DNA of 64,000 bases. Source: Craterostigma plantagineum. Its lineage: Eukaryota; Streptophyta; Magnoliopsida; Lamiales; Linderniaceae. Position 1 is the stretch's first letter. Each line of letters opens with the position of its first letter. The stretch is from the NCBI GenBank assembly GCA_027422505.1, contig JAPQWV010000337.1, positions 605,001 to 669,000 on the forward strand, read 5' to 3'. Shown here piece after piece: positions 45,594-56,037 of this stretch. Below the pieces are notes generated by a model, which saw nothing but the letters and a program-made list of their open reading frames with translations, was not told the DNA's origin and made no database searches. Made by a program: the position numbers and the translations under genes.

Positions 45594-47188
45594 GCATCCG
45601 ATGTCCAATTATGTTTCTTACAAAATGCTTTCTCCTAGTTCTTCATACTTCACTTCTCGACTTTCGTTTGTGGAAATACCAAAAAGTGTACAGAAAGCTT
45701 TACGAGTTCCAGAGTGGAGAAAGGCCATCGAAGAGGAGATAGGTGCTCTTGAGAAAAATCAAACATGGGAAGTAACAACTCTACCAGAAGGTCTTTACCA
45801 TCAAGTACAATTCTAATGGGTCTCTAGAACGTTACAAAGCTCGGTTAGTGGCGAAAGGATTCACTCAAACCTACGGCATCGATTATCTTGAAACTTTTGC
45901 TCCAGTGGCAAAATTAAATACAATCAGGGTTCTTCTCTCAATGGCCGTAAACATCAATTGGCCACTGCAAAAACTTGATGTGAAGAATGTGTTCCTAAAC
46001 GGAGATCTAGAATAAGAGGTGTACATAGATTGTCCCCCAGGATTTGAGGAAAAATTCAAATCAGGCGTGTGCAAGCTAAAAAAATCATTGTATGGCCTGA
46101 AGCAATCTCCTAGGGCTTGGTTTGTGAAATTTACTAGGGCTGTAAAAGATCAAGATTACAAGCAAGCTCAAAGTGATCACACCATGTTTATTAAGCACTC
46201 CAAAGGCGGGAAGATATCCGTACTTATTGTATACGTGGATGACATCATTCTTACCGGAGATGACTTGCTGGAGATGGAGCGGTTGAAGAAAAAGCCTTGC
46301 AACCAGCTTTGAAATCAAAGATTTAGGAAAACTACGGTATTTCCTCGGCATGGAAGTTACTCGATCGAAGAAGGACTAGTTGTAACACAGCAGAAGTATG
46401 TATTGGATCTTCTTAAAGAAACCGAAATGATTGGATGTCGACCTGCAGACACCCCAATGGATCCGAGTCAGAAGCTAGCCAATGTGAAAGGAGGCAAATC
46501 TGTGGATACTATTCGATATCAGAAGCTAGTTGGTAAGCTGATCTACTTGGCTCATACTCGCCCTGACATAGCTTTTTCAGTAAGTGTTGTGAGCCAGTTC
46601 ATGCACTCCCCATACGAGCAACACCTTGATGCTGTATATCGAATTTTGAGGTAGTTAAAGGGTCGTCCTGGACAAGGATTATTCTTCAAAAAGGGAGATC
46701 AAAACACCATGAAGTTTACACAGATGCTGATTGGGCAGGATCTATGTCGGATAGACGATCAACTTCAGGTTATTTTACCTTTGTATGGGGAAATTTTAGT
46801 TACTTGGAGAAGTAAGAAACAAAGTGTTGTGGCTCGATGTAGCGCGGAGGCAGAATTTAGAGCTATGGCTCTTGGTTTATACGAGATATTATGGCTGAAG
46901 AGAGTTTTAGATGTCCTGAAAGCGCCTATTGAGATTCCGATGAAGCTGTACTGTGATATCAAAGTATCAATCAGCATAGCTCATAATCCTGTTCAGCATG
47001 ATCGAACAAAACACATTGAGATTGACCGACATTTCATTAAGGAAAAACTTGAAGGTGGAGCTATCTGCATCCCTTTTGTTCCATCATCTCAACAGATAGC
47101 TGACATTCTCACCAAAGGACTATCCAAATCAACCGTCGAATTTCTTACAAGCAAGTTGGGCATGACGAACATTTACGCACCAACTTGA
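45594..47188 (+). pseudogene. Copia C3 RT and RNase H, frameshifted
   Basis: RT opens with SYFTSRLSFVEIPKSV and EWRKAIEEEIGALEKNQTWE. Near 45795 the frame shifts (next segment [18 protein letters not shown]), a TAG lies near 46013, and RT continues with FLNGDLE, YGLKQSPRAWF and YVDDIILTG (about 46229, active-site Asp-Asp intact). A further shift near 46295 precedes LGKLRYFLGMEV. RNase H (46709-47188) keeps RCSAEAEFRAMA, KLYCDIKVSISIAHNP and ADILTKGL. The family copies element RNA into DNA in cytoplasmic particles; this copy cannot. The motif SPRAW and YVDD are those of Ty1/copia. Confidence 0.85.
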
Positions 47189-47195
47189 GGGGGGG

Positions 47196-47411
47196 TGTTG
47201 AAGATATCGTTCCTCTAATCAAGGATGATTTCCTCTAATCAAGGGATGATTTGGATAAAGATGTGATTTCTATAATCAAGGAGTTATCATAGAGAATATT
47301 TACTTAATATATTATCTTTAGAAACTCTATAAATACCTATGCCATATTTGTACTTCTATACTTTCAGAATAAAATAAGACTACTCCTTTTTCCATACCTT
47401 CTTTTTCTTCA
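47196..47411 (+). repeat. 3' LTR of copia C3 (216 bp)
   Basis: TGTTGAAGATATCG to CTTTTTCTTCA, after a G-rich polypurine tract. TATA-like TCTATAAATACC near 47325. A direct repeat TCCTCTAATCAAGG(G)ATGATTT occurs at 47211-47250. Confidence 0.75.
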
Positions 47412-48075
47412 GGTCGATTCCTAATTGTTGTTCTGGTGGTATTCGGGTTGAGTTGGATCGGCAATGCATAATGATCTACGCAGACCGTCGAAAAATGTCC
47501 TACCCAAGTATTCGGAAATATTTTGAACCACTCTTTAGTAGCGCAGGCCCGATCTAAACGCTCTTTTATAGTGTATGGGGCTACAACTTTGTTCGACTAA
47601 GTGAAACGGTCCCCATGAAAACCCAAATCCACCAGCCCCGCGTTCAATAGAGCGCCTCGAAAACTTCCATTTGTCTCGGGGGTCTCACCATACCTCCCCA
47701 TTTCTCTGCATTCTCTACTATCTCATTGAAATTGCCTGCACAAATCCATTCCTTCAGCCCAATTCCACACAAATGATTTAGTAATGTCCAGCTGTGTTTT
47801 CGCATCGCTGTGTTTGGATCTCCGTAGAACCCTATGAATCGCATATATCTTTGTTGTTGAGCCTAGAAAAACTTTAAATCAATGTGGAAGTCTGAGTAAG
47901 ACAAAAGTTGTACGTCCACATCCTTCCTCCAGAACATTGCCAGTCCTCCCTTTAACCCTTTTGCATCAACTCCTAATCCGTTCATATTCAATTTCCTTCT
48001 CACGTCTTCAATGGCCACATTTAGTTTCACTAAGGAAGATTATCAATGGATGGTGAGATTGGGCTAAACGCCCTA
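47412..48075 (-). pseudogene. LINE ORF2, endonuclease domain
   Basis: Minus strand. An apurinic-endonuclease-like fold: start region KLNVAIEDVRRKLNMNGLGV, then GGLAMFWRKDVDV, GFYGDPN (47844-47644), WICAGNFNEIV and, in another frame, the SDH-box region (DHYALPIQL). Internal stops (near 47865 and 47641) break it. It ends exactly where the C3 LTR begins. Confidence 0.78.
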
Positions 48076-48095
48076 GTTGATGAATTTTAGAAGCC

Positions 48096-49501
48096 TCACC
48101 CAGGGGGCTCAATCTTGAGGACTAACAAAGTCGCGTCTTGGTTGGAGGGGAGTACAGGTGTAGATAGATGGTATTCATCCACAAGCTTTTGGACCAACAG
48201 AGGAGTGGAGTACGTAAGGGAAGACGCCTGCATTTGGATTGAAGGGAGGCCTGAGGTTTTTGTTGAGGTTGGTTTTGTGTTGATAGATTCTTGTATCTCA
48301 GAGCTGCCAAGTGGATTAGTGCGGTTAGTATCACAAGTTTTTGGGAGTAGATGGGTGTCAGATTGGGTTTTGAGGCTATTTGGTGGGCCGTGACAAATGG
48401 AGGGGTCTTGGGTCAAAGGTTTTTGTAGGAAAATAGGTTTAGGTCCAAAAGGGTTCATAAGGTTTGGTTCTTTTGGGTTAATTAAGGTATCGATCTTGGT
48501 GGGAGCTGAATCTGTGGGATTTTTACTGCTTGCAACCCCCAAAATCTTTGAAGAATCAAGGGCTTGATTAGCGGGAAATAAGGACGACTGAGGAGGGGCT
48601 TGATTAGCTGAATTTGTCGGATTTTTACTCCCTAAAAATCCGCCGCTTGATGGGGCGGTAATGCGACTTTCCTTTAATTTTGATTTTTCCGATTTGGGAC
48701 CGGGCATCCACCTCCATTTGCCGCACTGCCGTCTATGTCGATTTAACTACTGATGATCCTTGAGTTTTCATGCTGCTCGAATAATCTCTAGATGCTCGAA
48801 GAGACGGCCCATACGGGAATGTGCCCAGTAAGTTCTGGAAACGATCCTCATATTGAAGTTCACAAGCAACCTGTGTATGATCCAAGTGTCCGCAGATGTA
48901 GCAGAAGTTCGGCAACTTTTCATATTTAAGAGCTACTATAATTTCATCCTTCTCTGGAATAGGAGCTTCAGAACTCTTCTAAGAGGCTTTGGCGTATCAA
49001 TACTGACTCGGATTCTGGCATAAGGATTGTATTGTTGCCCTTATCCATATTAACATCGATGATCGTTCCCAACTCCTCACCAATTTGTCTGAGTATAGTT
49101 TCTGCTCTTGCCCAGAAGGGTAGGTTATGCATCTGGATATTAAAAGGACATTCAACAAGGTCCATAATAATAGGTTCATCGCCTTCCTCCACTGCACTAA
49201 TAAGAATAAGTTGTTTCTCGAAAGCACAAGGCGATGCATTTAGGATCCGTCGCCGATCTAACTTGTGATAGAGGTGTATGATAAAACGTCGATCACCTAA
49301 TGGGAACATATCCATTCCTTTTCCTGGGGAGAACAATCTCATGAGTGTTTCCTTTAGAGCTGTAAAATTAAACGATTTCCTTGAGAGAATTCTCCCGATC
49401 ATTGGAAAAACCATGTTTTGCTCACGCATTCTGATGCTTTCACTCGAGATTGATAGTCCTTGAAGTTCTTCTATCGTGAAATCAAAGTTGACTGCCGCCA
49501 T
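48096..49501 (-). pseudogene. LINE ORF1 (RNA-binding Gag-like protein)
   Basis: Minus strand from ATG 49501. The first frame (49501-48968) has the DUF4283-type domain usual for plant LINE ORF1 (FPLGDRRFIIHLYHKLDRRR; PFNIQMHNLPFWARAETI). After a frame change comes a zinc knuckle CYICGHLDHTQVAC (about 48903-48862). The Ser/Pro-rich tail lies in a third frame (48707-48096). ORF1p coats LINE RNA. At least two frame breaks make this a remnant. Confidence 0.82.
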
Positions 49502-49917
49502 TGGAACACAACAACTCAGGTTTTATCAGCTGAAAGACTAGTATACTCTGACCAAGAAACCTCGTGTCGTCCAAAGAACCCTACGAATAAAAGTTAAAAG
49601 ACGTCGCAGATACAAATGGAACAGAAGGGATAACAGGTTACGATTGGAAAAAACGAAATGTAAGATTATGAAAGAGTAGCAGTGAAGGCTATAGAATAAT
49701 CGTAGGAGATGTAAATTATTGAGACTGGAGGAAGAGAACAAGATTAAAAAGCCATGCTAATGAACCAAAAGAGTTTTTGGCGAGATATGGACTGATCAAG
49801 CTCCATCCGGGGCGAGCCGAACATATCCCCTTTGGATCCCTGCAAGAAAGGTTAAAAAACTATGGAGAGCTCTCAAGAAAGAGAGAAGGAAAACCCTCAT
49901 ATAGAGAGAAAATATCC
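49502..49917 (-). other. LINE 5' untranslated region / internal promoter region
   Basis: Between the ORF1 start and the 5' target duplication. On minus it holds pyrimidine-rich tracts (TTTTCCTTCTCTCTTTCTTG). No coding frame. Confidence 0.55.
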
Positions 49918-49935
49918 ATGATTCTCTATTCTTCT
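49918..49935. repeat. Target-site duplication of the LINE (5' side)
   Basis: ATGATTCTCTATTCTTCT, identical to 41820-41837. Confidence 0.88.
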
Positions 49936-50430
49936 GAGTTTTTCTTAGCGTCGTTAGTAGAGCTTAAAAATGTGATAGGTCATTTAAAGGTGGTACTGTT
50001 TACACCACTTGTGGAGTTGTGGGCATGAAATAGGGCGTTTTATTAAAATAATGTAATTTAAATCACATTAATAAAATAGGATTATTCCGCTCAAAATTAA
50101 TAAAACAGGGGAAATCACGCTTATTGAATGCGTCGTCGCGGCTATTAGCCGCGATGATCGGTTGGCCCGAAAAACGGGCCTCTTTTTTTCAGAAAACGTG
50201 TTGGGCCCATCTTTTGGCCCAAAATCAACTACCATCGGGCCCATTAGTGGCCATGATGCGTTTGACGTAGCCCGCACAACGATTTGACGTCCCATTACGC
50301 GTTTGTCTCCAATAATTCTTCATCGTCGCAGCCATTAGATACGACGTCGCGGCCATTACATGCGACGAGTTTGGGTATTGAAGCACCGATTTTAGTGTTA
50401 TAAATTCATAAAATTTCGTAGATATTCAGT

Positions 50431-50880
50431 ATGGTGTCCAGAAAAATTCATATAGTTGTCTATTATGGTGGTGAAATCATACACGAATCAAACACTATTT
50501 GATATAGTCTTTAACCTATCGGTTACTGCGCCGACTTATTCGTTTCCTGACATTACATCAGTTACTGAAGAGTTGACAAATATTACGTTCGACGCCCCTC
50601 ACGAAGATATACACGAATCAAACACCATTTGATATAGTCTTTAACCTATCGGTTACTGCGCCGACTTATTCGTTTCCTGACATTACATCAGTTACTGAAG
50701 AGTTGACAAATATTACCTTCGAGTAGCCGTTGCGTTCCTACTAGTTCGACGGTGGCGCAAGCTGAGATCATTCAAGACGTCGTGCAAGATAGTGACGTCA
50801 GCGACTCTGAAGCTGATGACGAGGGTGGGGCACTAGACGATCTTCCAAAATTCAATAAGGTAACGAAAAAGAATCAATCA
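50431..50880 (+). pseudogene. MURA-type transposase, N-terminal remnant
   Basis: ATG 50431 opens MVSRKIHIVVYYGGEI, the typical start of MULE transposases, stopped by TGA near 50498. Downstream, in another frame, VTAPTYSFPDITSVTEEL appears twice because of the 114-bp duplication. A Ser/Asp-rich segment (SDVSDSEADDEGG, about 50790-50830) follows and ends at a possible splice donor AAG/GTAACG. No catalytic domain. Confidence 0.45.
50479..50722. repeat. Direct duplication, 114 bp units, period 130
   Basis: 50479-50592 and 50609-50722 are identical except for two substitutions, separated by 16 bp. A recent local duplication inside the MURA remnant. Confidence 0.92.
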
Positions 50881-51485
50881 AGCTAGAAACCCTAATTTCA
50901 AAATTAGGTTTCGAAATTAGAAAAAATTCCTAAATCGAATCAATTATCCAAATTAACGTATTATATCAATCTATTAAGCAACCCACAATATCTATAGCAC
51001 ATATTATACCAAAAATACAAGTTTAAACTCAAGGATTCGACGAAATTTAACGAAAATATCAAAATCAAGATTTAAACAAATTATGAGTTTCATACCCAAA
51101 CGAAGCTTAATTGACGAAGACGAGGAAGAAGGATCGTGTCACGGTGGTTCGCGGTGGTGTTCGCCGGTGGTGGGTGGCCGGAATCGACGAGGAGGAGGCG
51201 AGGAGAAGTGGGGAGGAGGAAGAAGTCGACGCGGGTTTATTAAACCCGTCGTCGCGCTCATTAGCAGCGACACCCGGTTTATTTGGCCAACACTCGGCCC
51301 AGTCAATTTTTTTAAAATCAGGCCCGCTTTAAGCCCGTTCCGCTTGGTACCACATCATCAGCCGCGACGTCGCATTTAATGAATGGATTTGCCCTATTTT
51401 ATTAATTTCGTTAGCGATAATCTTATTTTATTAATTTCTATTTAAATTGAATTATTTTATTAAAAAAACCGTAAAATAGCATTTG

Positions 51486-52009
51486 GCAGTTTCGTTTTTA
51501 ATTAAATTGATTATTTTCTTGTATAGCCTAAAATAGTCTTTTGGAAATGATATTAGTTTGTAACGACAATATTGTACCATAATAAAGGAAATTAGAGTGA
51601 CGACAAAGAGGACGCCATGTTGCGACGGATCCGGCCGCCACCGTCCTCACCGCCTGATCTTGCCTCGCCTCGCTCCCGCTAGATCTGGCCGCCGCTGCCC
51701 GCACCGCCTGGTCCGACCGCCACCGCCTTGCTCCCAGCTAGATCCGGCCACCACCGCCCTCACAGCCTGATCCTGCCGCCGCCGCCGCCGTCGCCACCAT
51801 CCCTTCGACACCTGCATAGCAATCTAGCATAAAGGTAATAAGAAGTGATGGAATGGAAATAATAATGGGGAAAGTAAGAGAGATAGGGAAAGTAGAAGAA
51901 TGGTGAATGGGGAAATGTAACGTTTCTTGGGTTATAAACTAATAAAATATTAAATTAATTTCAATTAGTAGAATTTTAAATCTGTTTGAAAATATAAATT
52001 ACCGCCAAA
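51486..52009. other. Spacer with GC-rich CCGCC block, no gene recognised
   Basis: Around 51610-51800 imperfect copies of TAGATCTGGCCGCCGCTGCCC-like words (TAGATC(C/T)GGCC(A/G)CC) recur at about 70-bp spacing among CCGCCGCCG runs. It looks like a captured GC-rich leader or low-complexity exon, but no protein is recognised. The rest is A/T-rich. Confidence 0.4.
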
Positions 52010-52305
52010 TCAATTTTGCGACAGAACCTCCGTCGCAAAAATTTCCGACGGGCATGCCGTCACAAAAGTGCGACGGATTTTCCGACGCCAACGTTTCCGA
52101 CGGCTGGACCGTCACAAATATGTGCGACTGGTTTTCCGTTGCAAATTTGCGATGGTTTGTTGGTCCGAATGTTAGCTATGGATTTGCGACGAAAATTCCG
52201 TCGCAAACATTAGCGACGGTTCCTCCGTCACAAAGATCCGTTGCTAAATTTGCAACGGAATTTTGGTAGCGCTTTCCGTCACTATTTGAACTTATTTTTG
52301 TAGTG
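52010..52305. mobile_element. CACTA element, right terminus with subterminal repeats
   Basis: Ends TTTTTGTAGTG, the complement of CACTACAAAAA, followed by TTA. The 290 bp before it hold about a dozen GCGACGGA / TCCGTCGC words, the arrangement of CACTA subterminal repeats where the transposase binds. The matching left terminus is not seen nearby. Confidence 0.7.
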
Positions 52306-52307
52306 TT

Positions 52308-53108
52308 AGGAGGGGAATATGACGCCCGAAGAGCAGCTATTAATCATGGAACTACATGCTAAGTTGGGAAACAGGTTAGTTATATGCTTCTAGAAATATT
52401 ATATATTGTATGTTTTTAGGGTTTTAATACTGGATATTCCATTTTTACCACAAGATCGTTCTTCCTCGTTCACTAGAAGCTTGTAATAAATCATAGAATG
52501 TTATAAGGGTGAAACACATGCACGTGGGAACGTGGACCAAAGGGCTTTGAGTAGATAGAAATTTCCATTTATAGAAGTAGCTTGACAAATGCCATCATCC
52601 ACTTGCTTTATAGAGATTTTGCTTGCATTTACTGATCGCTACATATCTTTTGAGAGTCATCAGTAAAGAGATTATGGGAGAAGCTTGAACAATCTACTGC
52701 TATTATATTGCAAAGGCTAAGTATTGCGAGTCTGCATTTTATGTTTGCATGTGTCTTAATCTAATTATTTTCTTAACATAGGAGGTCGAAAATCGGTAAA
52801 CATTTTCGGGAAGAACAGATAACGAGATAAAGAATTATTGGAGGACTGGAATTCAGAAACACATGAAGCAAGTTCATGTGGGAAATTGCAGCGACGATCA
52901 AAATAATTACGCCACAGATCAAAGCCGCAGAGAAGTTGAATCTCATTCGCCGGCTTCCTTTAATCAAAATGGAAATAATGATAATTGTTATAACAAGAAT
53001 ACTAATGATAGTACGGAAATATTTCAAGGATCGACTCATCCCACGGAGGATCAATCAAATGACGCACTTTGGAGCATGGAGGATATTTGGGGCCTTGCAA
53101 TACCTTAA
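52308..53108 (+). pseudogene. R2R3-MYB transcription factor remnant (R3 repeat and C-terminus)
   Basis: The first visible exon encodes RGNMTPEEQLLIMELHAKLGN, the start of an R3 MYB repeat, ending at a GT donor (52374/52375). An intron runs to 52781 (TTAACATAG). The next exon continues the repeat but with the third-helix Trp codon reading AGG, and one base is missing near 52804, so the frame is lost before NEIKNYWRTGIQKHMKQ. From 52863 the frame is open to TAA at 53108 and ends LWSMEDIWGLAIP, an acidic Trp motif as in some stress/flower MYB subgroups. R2 and exon 1 are absent; a CACTA terminus abuts the remaining exon. It would have bound DNA in the nucleus. Confidence 0.78.
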
Positions 53109-53523
53109 CGACGAATTATTAGATAAAATATAATTTTAATTAGTGATGAGTTTCATGGAAATAATACGTGTGGTTTAAAGTTATCGCACAATCGACATCA
53201 TGTTCATGGATTATTTTTATGTTGTGTGTGATTTTGGTAGTTCATATATATAAACTTTGTTTTTGGAATTTCACAAACAAAAATTCATATTTCTAGTTAT
53301 GATAATAGTTTTCGAATTTAAAATGGTAAAAGAAGTCTAATTTATTTATTTAATTTTTAACCCCGTACTTACCAAATAGAGACGTGACATGAACCGAAGC
53401 TTCACTTCTTTAGCAATCAATCATATGATCATGTAAAAAATCGATTCGGAATCAAAAGCTATCGTAAAAAATTAATTATCATGTAATATTTGTGCTTTTT
53501 TTATTATTCTAATACTGCATGAA
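53109..53523. other. Possible MYB 3' flank; no other gene seen
   Basis: A/T-rich DNA between the MYB stop codon and the C2 insertion site. Nothing else recognised. Confidence 0.5.
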
Positions 53524-53528
53524 ATAAC

Positions 53529-53964
53529 TGTTAGATTTTTATTCCAAACTATTATTTAATGTTTAAACCCCAGAATACCATAATACAGATTTGATTTAAT
53601 CAAGCAAACCAAATAAGAACTAACCTGAATCCATATGCTTTAATCTTGTATCTTTCTACGGGTGTTGAAATGACTTCTTATTCTTCTCTCTGCTTCCTTG
53701 ACTTTTATGTATATCTCTGATTATTGAGACTAAGATACAAGAGCCCTTTTTTATAGTTAATGAAGAGATGCTTACGAAAGGCCATGCCCCTTTTAAAAGA
53801 GCATGTCTTTTCAACATATATGTCTCTTCCTAAAGGGTGTAATGTTTAGGAACAGATTGAAAGGATATTAAACCTTATACCCTAATCTTTAATATTTAAT
53901 AATCATCATATTAAATATATATTATTTAGAGTATTATATTACATGAGTCATTAATATTATAACA
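53529..53964 (-). repeat. 3' LTR of copia C2 (436 bp)
   Basis: Plus-strand reading TGTTAGATTTTTATTCC to ATTAATATTATAACA. Paired with 59529-59966. Confidence 0.92.
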
Positions 53965-53978
53965 ATCTCCCACTTGAC
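53965..53978 (-). other. Polypurine tract of C2
   Basis: On minus GTCAAGTGGGAGAT directly before the 3' LTR. Confidence 0.75.
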
Positions 53979-54339
53979 TCGTGTAATGAATTGACGATTC
54001 AATAAAATATAAGTGTACACTATTATGAATCCATCAACCATTCATAAATGAATTGAAATAATCGAATCATAGCGGTCACATGTTATTGAGTCACATGATT
54101 CCTTCTATGTATTACAATTGACTCAATCCATGAGAACTATAATTGAGGAATACTTTTAACTTTTAACTTTAATATTATTCACTAAAAAAAAAAAAATCAT
54201 ACATGTATATTCCATAATGTGAATAAATATATATTATATATTCAAAACAAAACTTTTAATTGAATTCACAAGAGTCATAACAATAATATGAGCGAAATAA
54301 CTATACACATCATGATGTTATTCTATCAGGGACTTGTCC

Positions 54340-55220
54340 GTGATCCCATCCGTTCAACATGGCCAATAAACGTCTTGGGTGGTAATTCTTTAGTTAGTGG
54401 ATCCACTATCATCAAATTTGTACTAATATGCTCAATCGATACCTTTTGTTTTTGAACTTCTTCTTTGACAACTAAGTACTTCAACTCAATGTGCTTCGCT
54501 CCCTTCGAGTACTTGTCATTCTTGGAGAAGAATACATCAGCAGAATTATCACAATAAATCCGTAGGGGTCGATCTACATTATCAATTATAGCAAGTCCTT
54601 GTACGAAATTCCGCGATCATAGTGCATGAATAGTGGCCTCAAAGCATGCCACAAATTCAGCCTCCATAGTAGAAGTAGCAATTATAGATTGTTTTCCACT
54701 TTTCCATGAAACTGCTCCTCCCGCCATTAGAAACGCATAACTGAAAGTAGACTTCCTCGTATCTACGCATCCCGCATAGTCTGAATCTGAGTATCCTTGC
54801 AATTCAAGGTGATTTGACCTCTTGTATGTGAGCATGTAGTCTTTGGTACCTTGTAGGTATCTGAGTACTTTCTTTGCAGCTTTCCAATGATCTCTTCCGG
54901 GATTACTTTAATATCGACCCAGCATCCCGACAGCAAAACTTATGTCTGGTGGTGTGCAAGTTTGGGCATCATCACGCTTCCGACAACAGACGCATAAGGA
55001 ATAGATTCCATTGCCTTTCGTTCCAATTCATTTTTAGGACATTGCATTGTACTGAACTTATCCCCTTTCTGAATTGGAACTATACTTGCGGAACATTTAT
55101 CCATATGAAATCTCTCTAATATTTTATTAATATAGGCTTTTTGGGATTATCCTAACAATCCTTGCGATCTATCACGAAATATTTCAATTCCTATCACATA
55201 GGATGCTTCGCCCATATCTT
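54340..55220 (-). pseudogene. C2 RT C-terminal part and RNase H
   Basis: Continues pol after the YVDD block in changing frames. A region like ADIS-type copia connection (about 55200-54850) leads to RNase H (54835-54617): HLELQGYSDSDYAGCVDTRK with catalytic Asp, SWKSGKQSIIATSTMEAEF, then ADVFFSKN-like words and a C-terminal tail to about 54340 in other frames. Broken by several frameshifts. Confidence 0.7.
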
Positions 55221-56037
55221 TCATTTCAAAGTTTTGAGAGAGAAATTTCTTCGCATCAATAACATGGCAACATTATTTGTAGCAAGGAGAATATCATCAA
55301 CATATAAAACTAATATAATAAACTTACTCCCACTGATCTTCATATAGATGCACCTATCTACAGTGTTCTCTATAAAACCATATGACGTAATGATATTACT
55401 GAACTTAATATACCATTGTCGGGAAGCTTGCTTTAGTCCATATATCGACTTCTTTAATTTACACACTAAATTTGAATTTTCTGTAGTCAAGAATCCTTCA
55501 GGTTGGTCCATATAAACGTCCTCTTCTAAGTCACCATTCAAAAAAGCAGTTTTCACATCCATTTGGTGAAGCTCCAAATCATAATGAGCTACCAAAGCCA
55601 AAATTATTCTTAAAGAATCCTTTTTCGAAACAGGAGAAAAGGTTTCCTTGTAGTCAATGCCATCTTTTTGAGCGTAACATTTGGCGACGAGCCGGGCTTT
55701 ATATCTTTCAATATTGCCTTTTGAGTCTCGTTTGGTCTTATAGACCCATTTACAACCGACTCTTTTGGATCCTTTGGGCAACTCAACTAATTCCCAGACT
55801 GTTATCATCCATTGATTTCAACTCTTCTTTCATAGCATTGAGCCAATTTTCAGAATTACTGCATTCCATGGCTTGTTTTAACGAGACTGGATCTTTATCG
55901 ATGCTTAAATCACATTCATGCTCAAGTGAATAAATTACATAATCATCAGAAATAGCCGATCGTTTCTTCCTTTCAGACTTTCTTAAAGCTATATCTTGTG
56001 GTATCACTTGTTCGTTTACAATCTTCTCAGCAACCAT
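55221..56037 (-). pseudogene. C2 reverse transcriptase
   Basis: Minus strand. Segment 56037-55783 covers the linker before RT (MECSNSENWLNAMKEELKSM) and shifts frame near 55800. Then 55808-55221 has [72 protein letters not shown] and the active site YVDDILLA. The block is well conserved but separated from integrase and RNase H by frame changes. Confidence 0.85.

Larger units (their letters stand above)
45594..47411 (+). mobile_element. Copia element C3, 3' part with LTR
   Basis: Coding sequence from the start of RT to RNase H, then a polypurine tract (about 47186-47195) and a 3' LTR (47196-47411). The right LTR end abuts LINE ORF2 sequence at 47412, so C3 had inserted in the LINE. The 5' LTR, gag, protease and integrase are gone, so the target duplication cannot be checked. 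Confidence 0.8.
41838..49917 (-). mobile_element. LINE (L1-type non-LTR retrotransposon), interrupted
   Basis: Minus strand, bounded by an 18-bp target duplication. Reads 5' UTR (49917-49502), ORF1 (49501-48096), ORF2 endonuclease (48075-47412), a break occupied by copia C3 and a second LINE end (45292-47411), ORF2 RT to RNase H (45291-41870) and a short poly(A) at 41838. A hAT MITE sits at 43070-43798. About 250 codons of ORF2 between endonuclease and RT are missing. The full-length target duplication shows that the element inserted complete and was damaged later. Confidence 0.85.
50028..51485. mobile_element. Second MULE (about 1.46 kb) with MURA fragment
   Basis: About 110-bp terminal inverted repeats: 50028-50140 and, in reverse complement, 51365-51485 (shared words ATTAATAAAATAGG, GAATGCG(T/A)CGTCGCGGCT, TTTTATTAAAATAA-like outer end). 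The word ATTAATAAAATAG also occurs in the PMD-MULE terminal repeats, so the two are related. Interior: GC-rich subterminal blocks with GCGACG words, a MURA N-terminal remnant and a 114-bp direct duplication. A 9-bp target duplication was not resolved. Confidence 0.6.

Noticed and set aside
40607..52305. Pairing of the CACTA start at 40607 with the CACTA end at 52305 as one large element (both next to TTA)
   Set aside because: The 40607 start has its own matching end at 40823 with a TTA duplication, and the subterminal words of the two termini differ.
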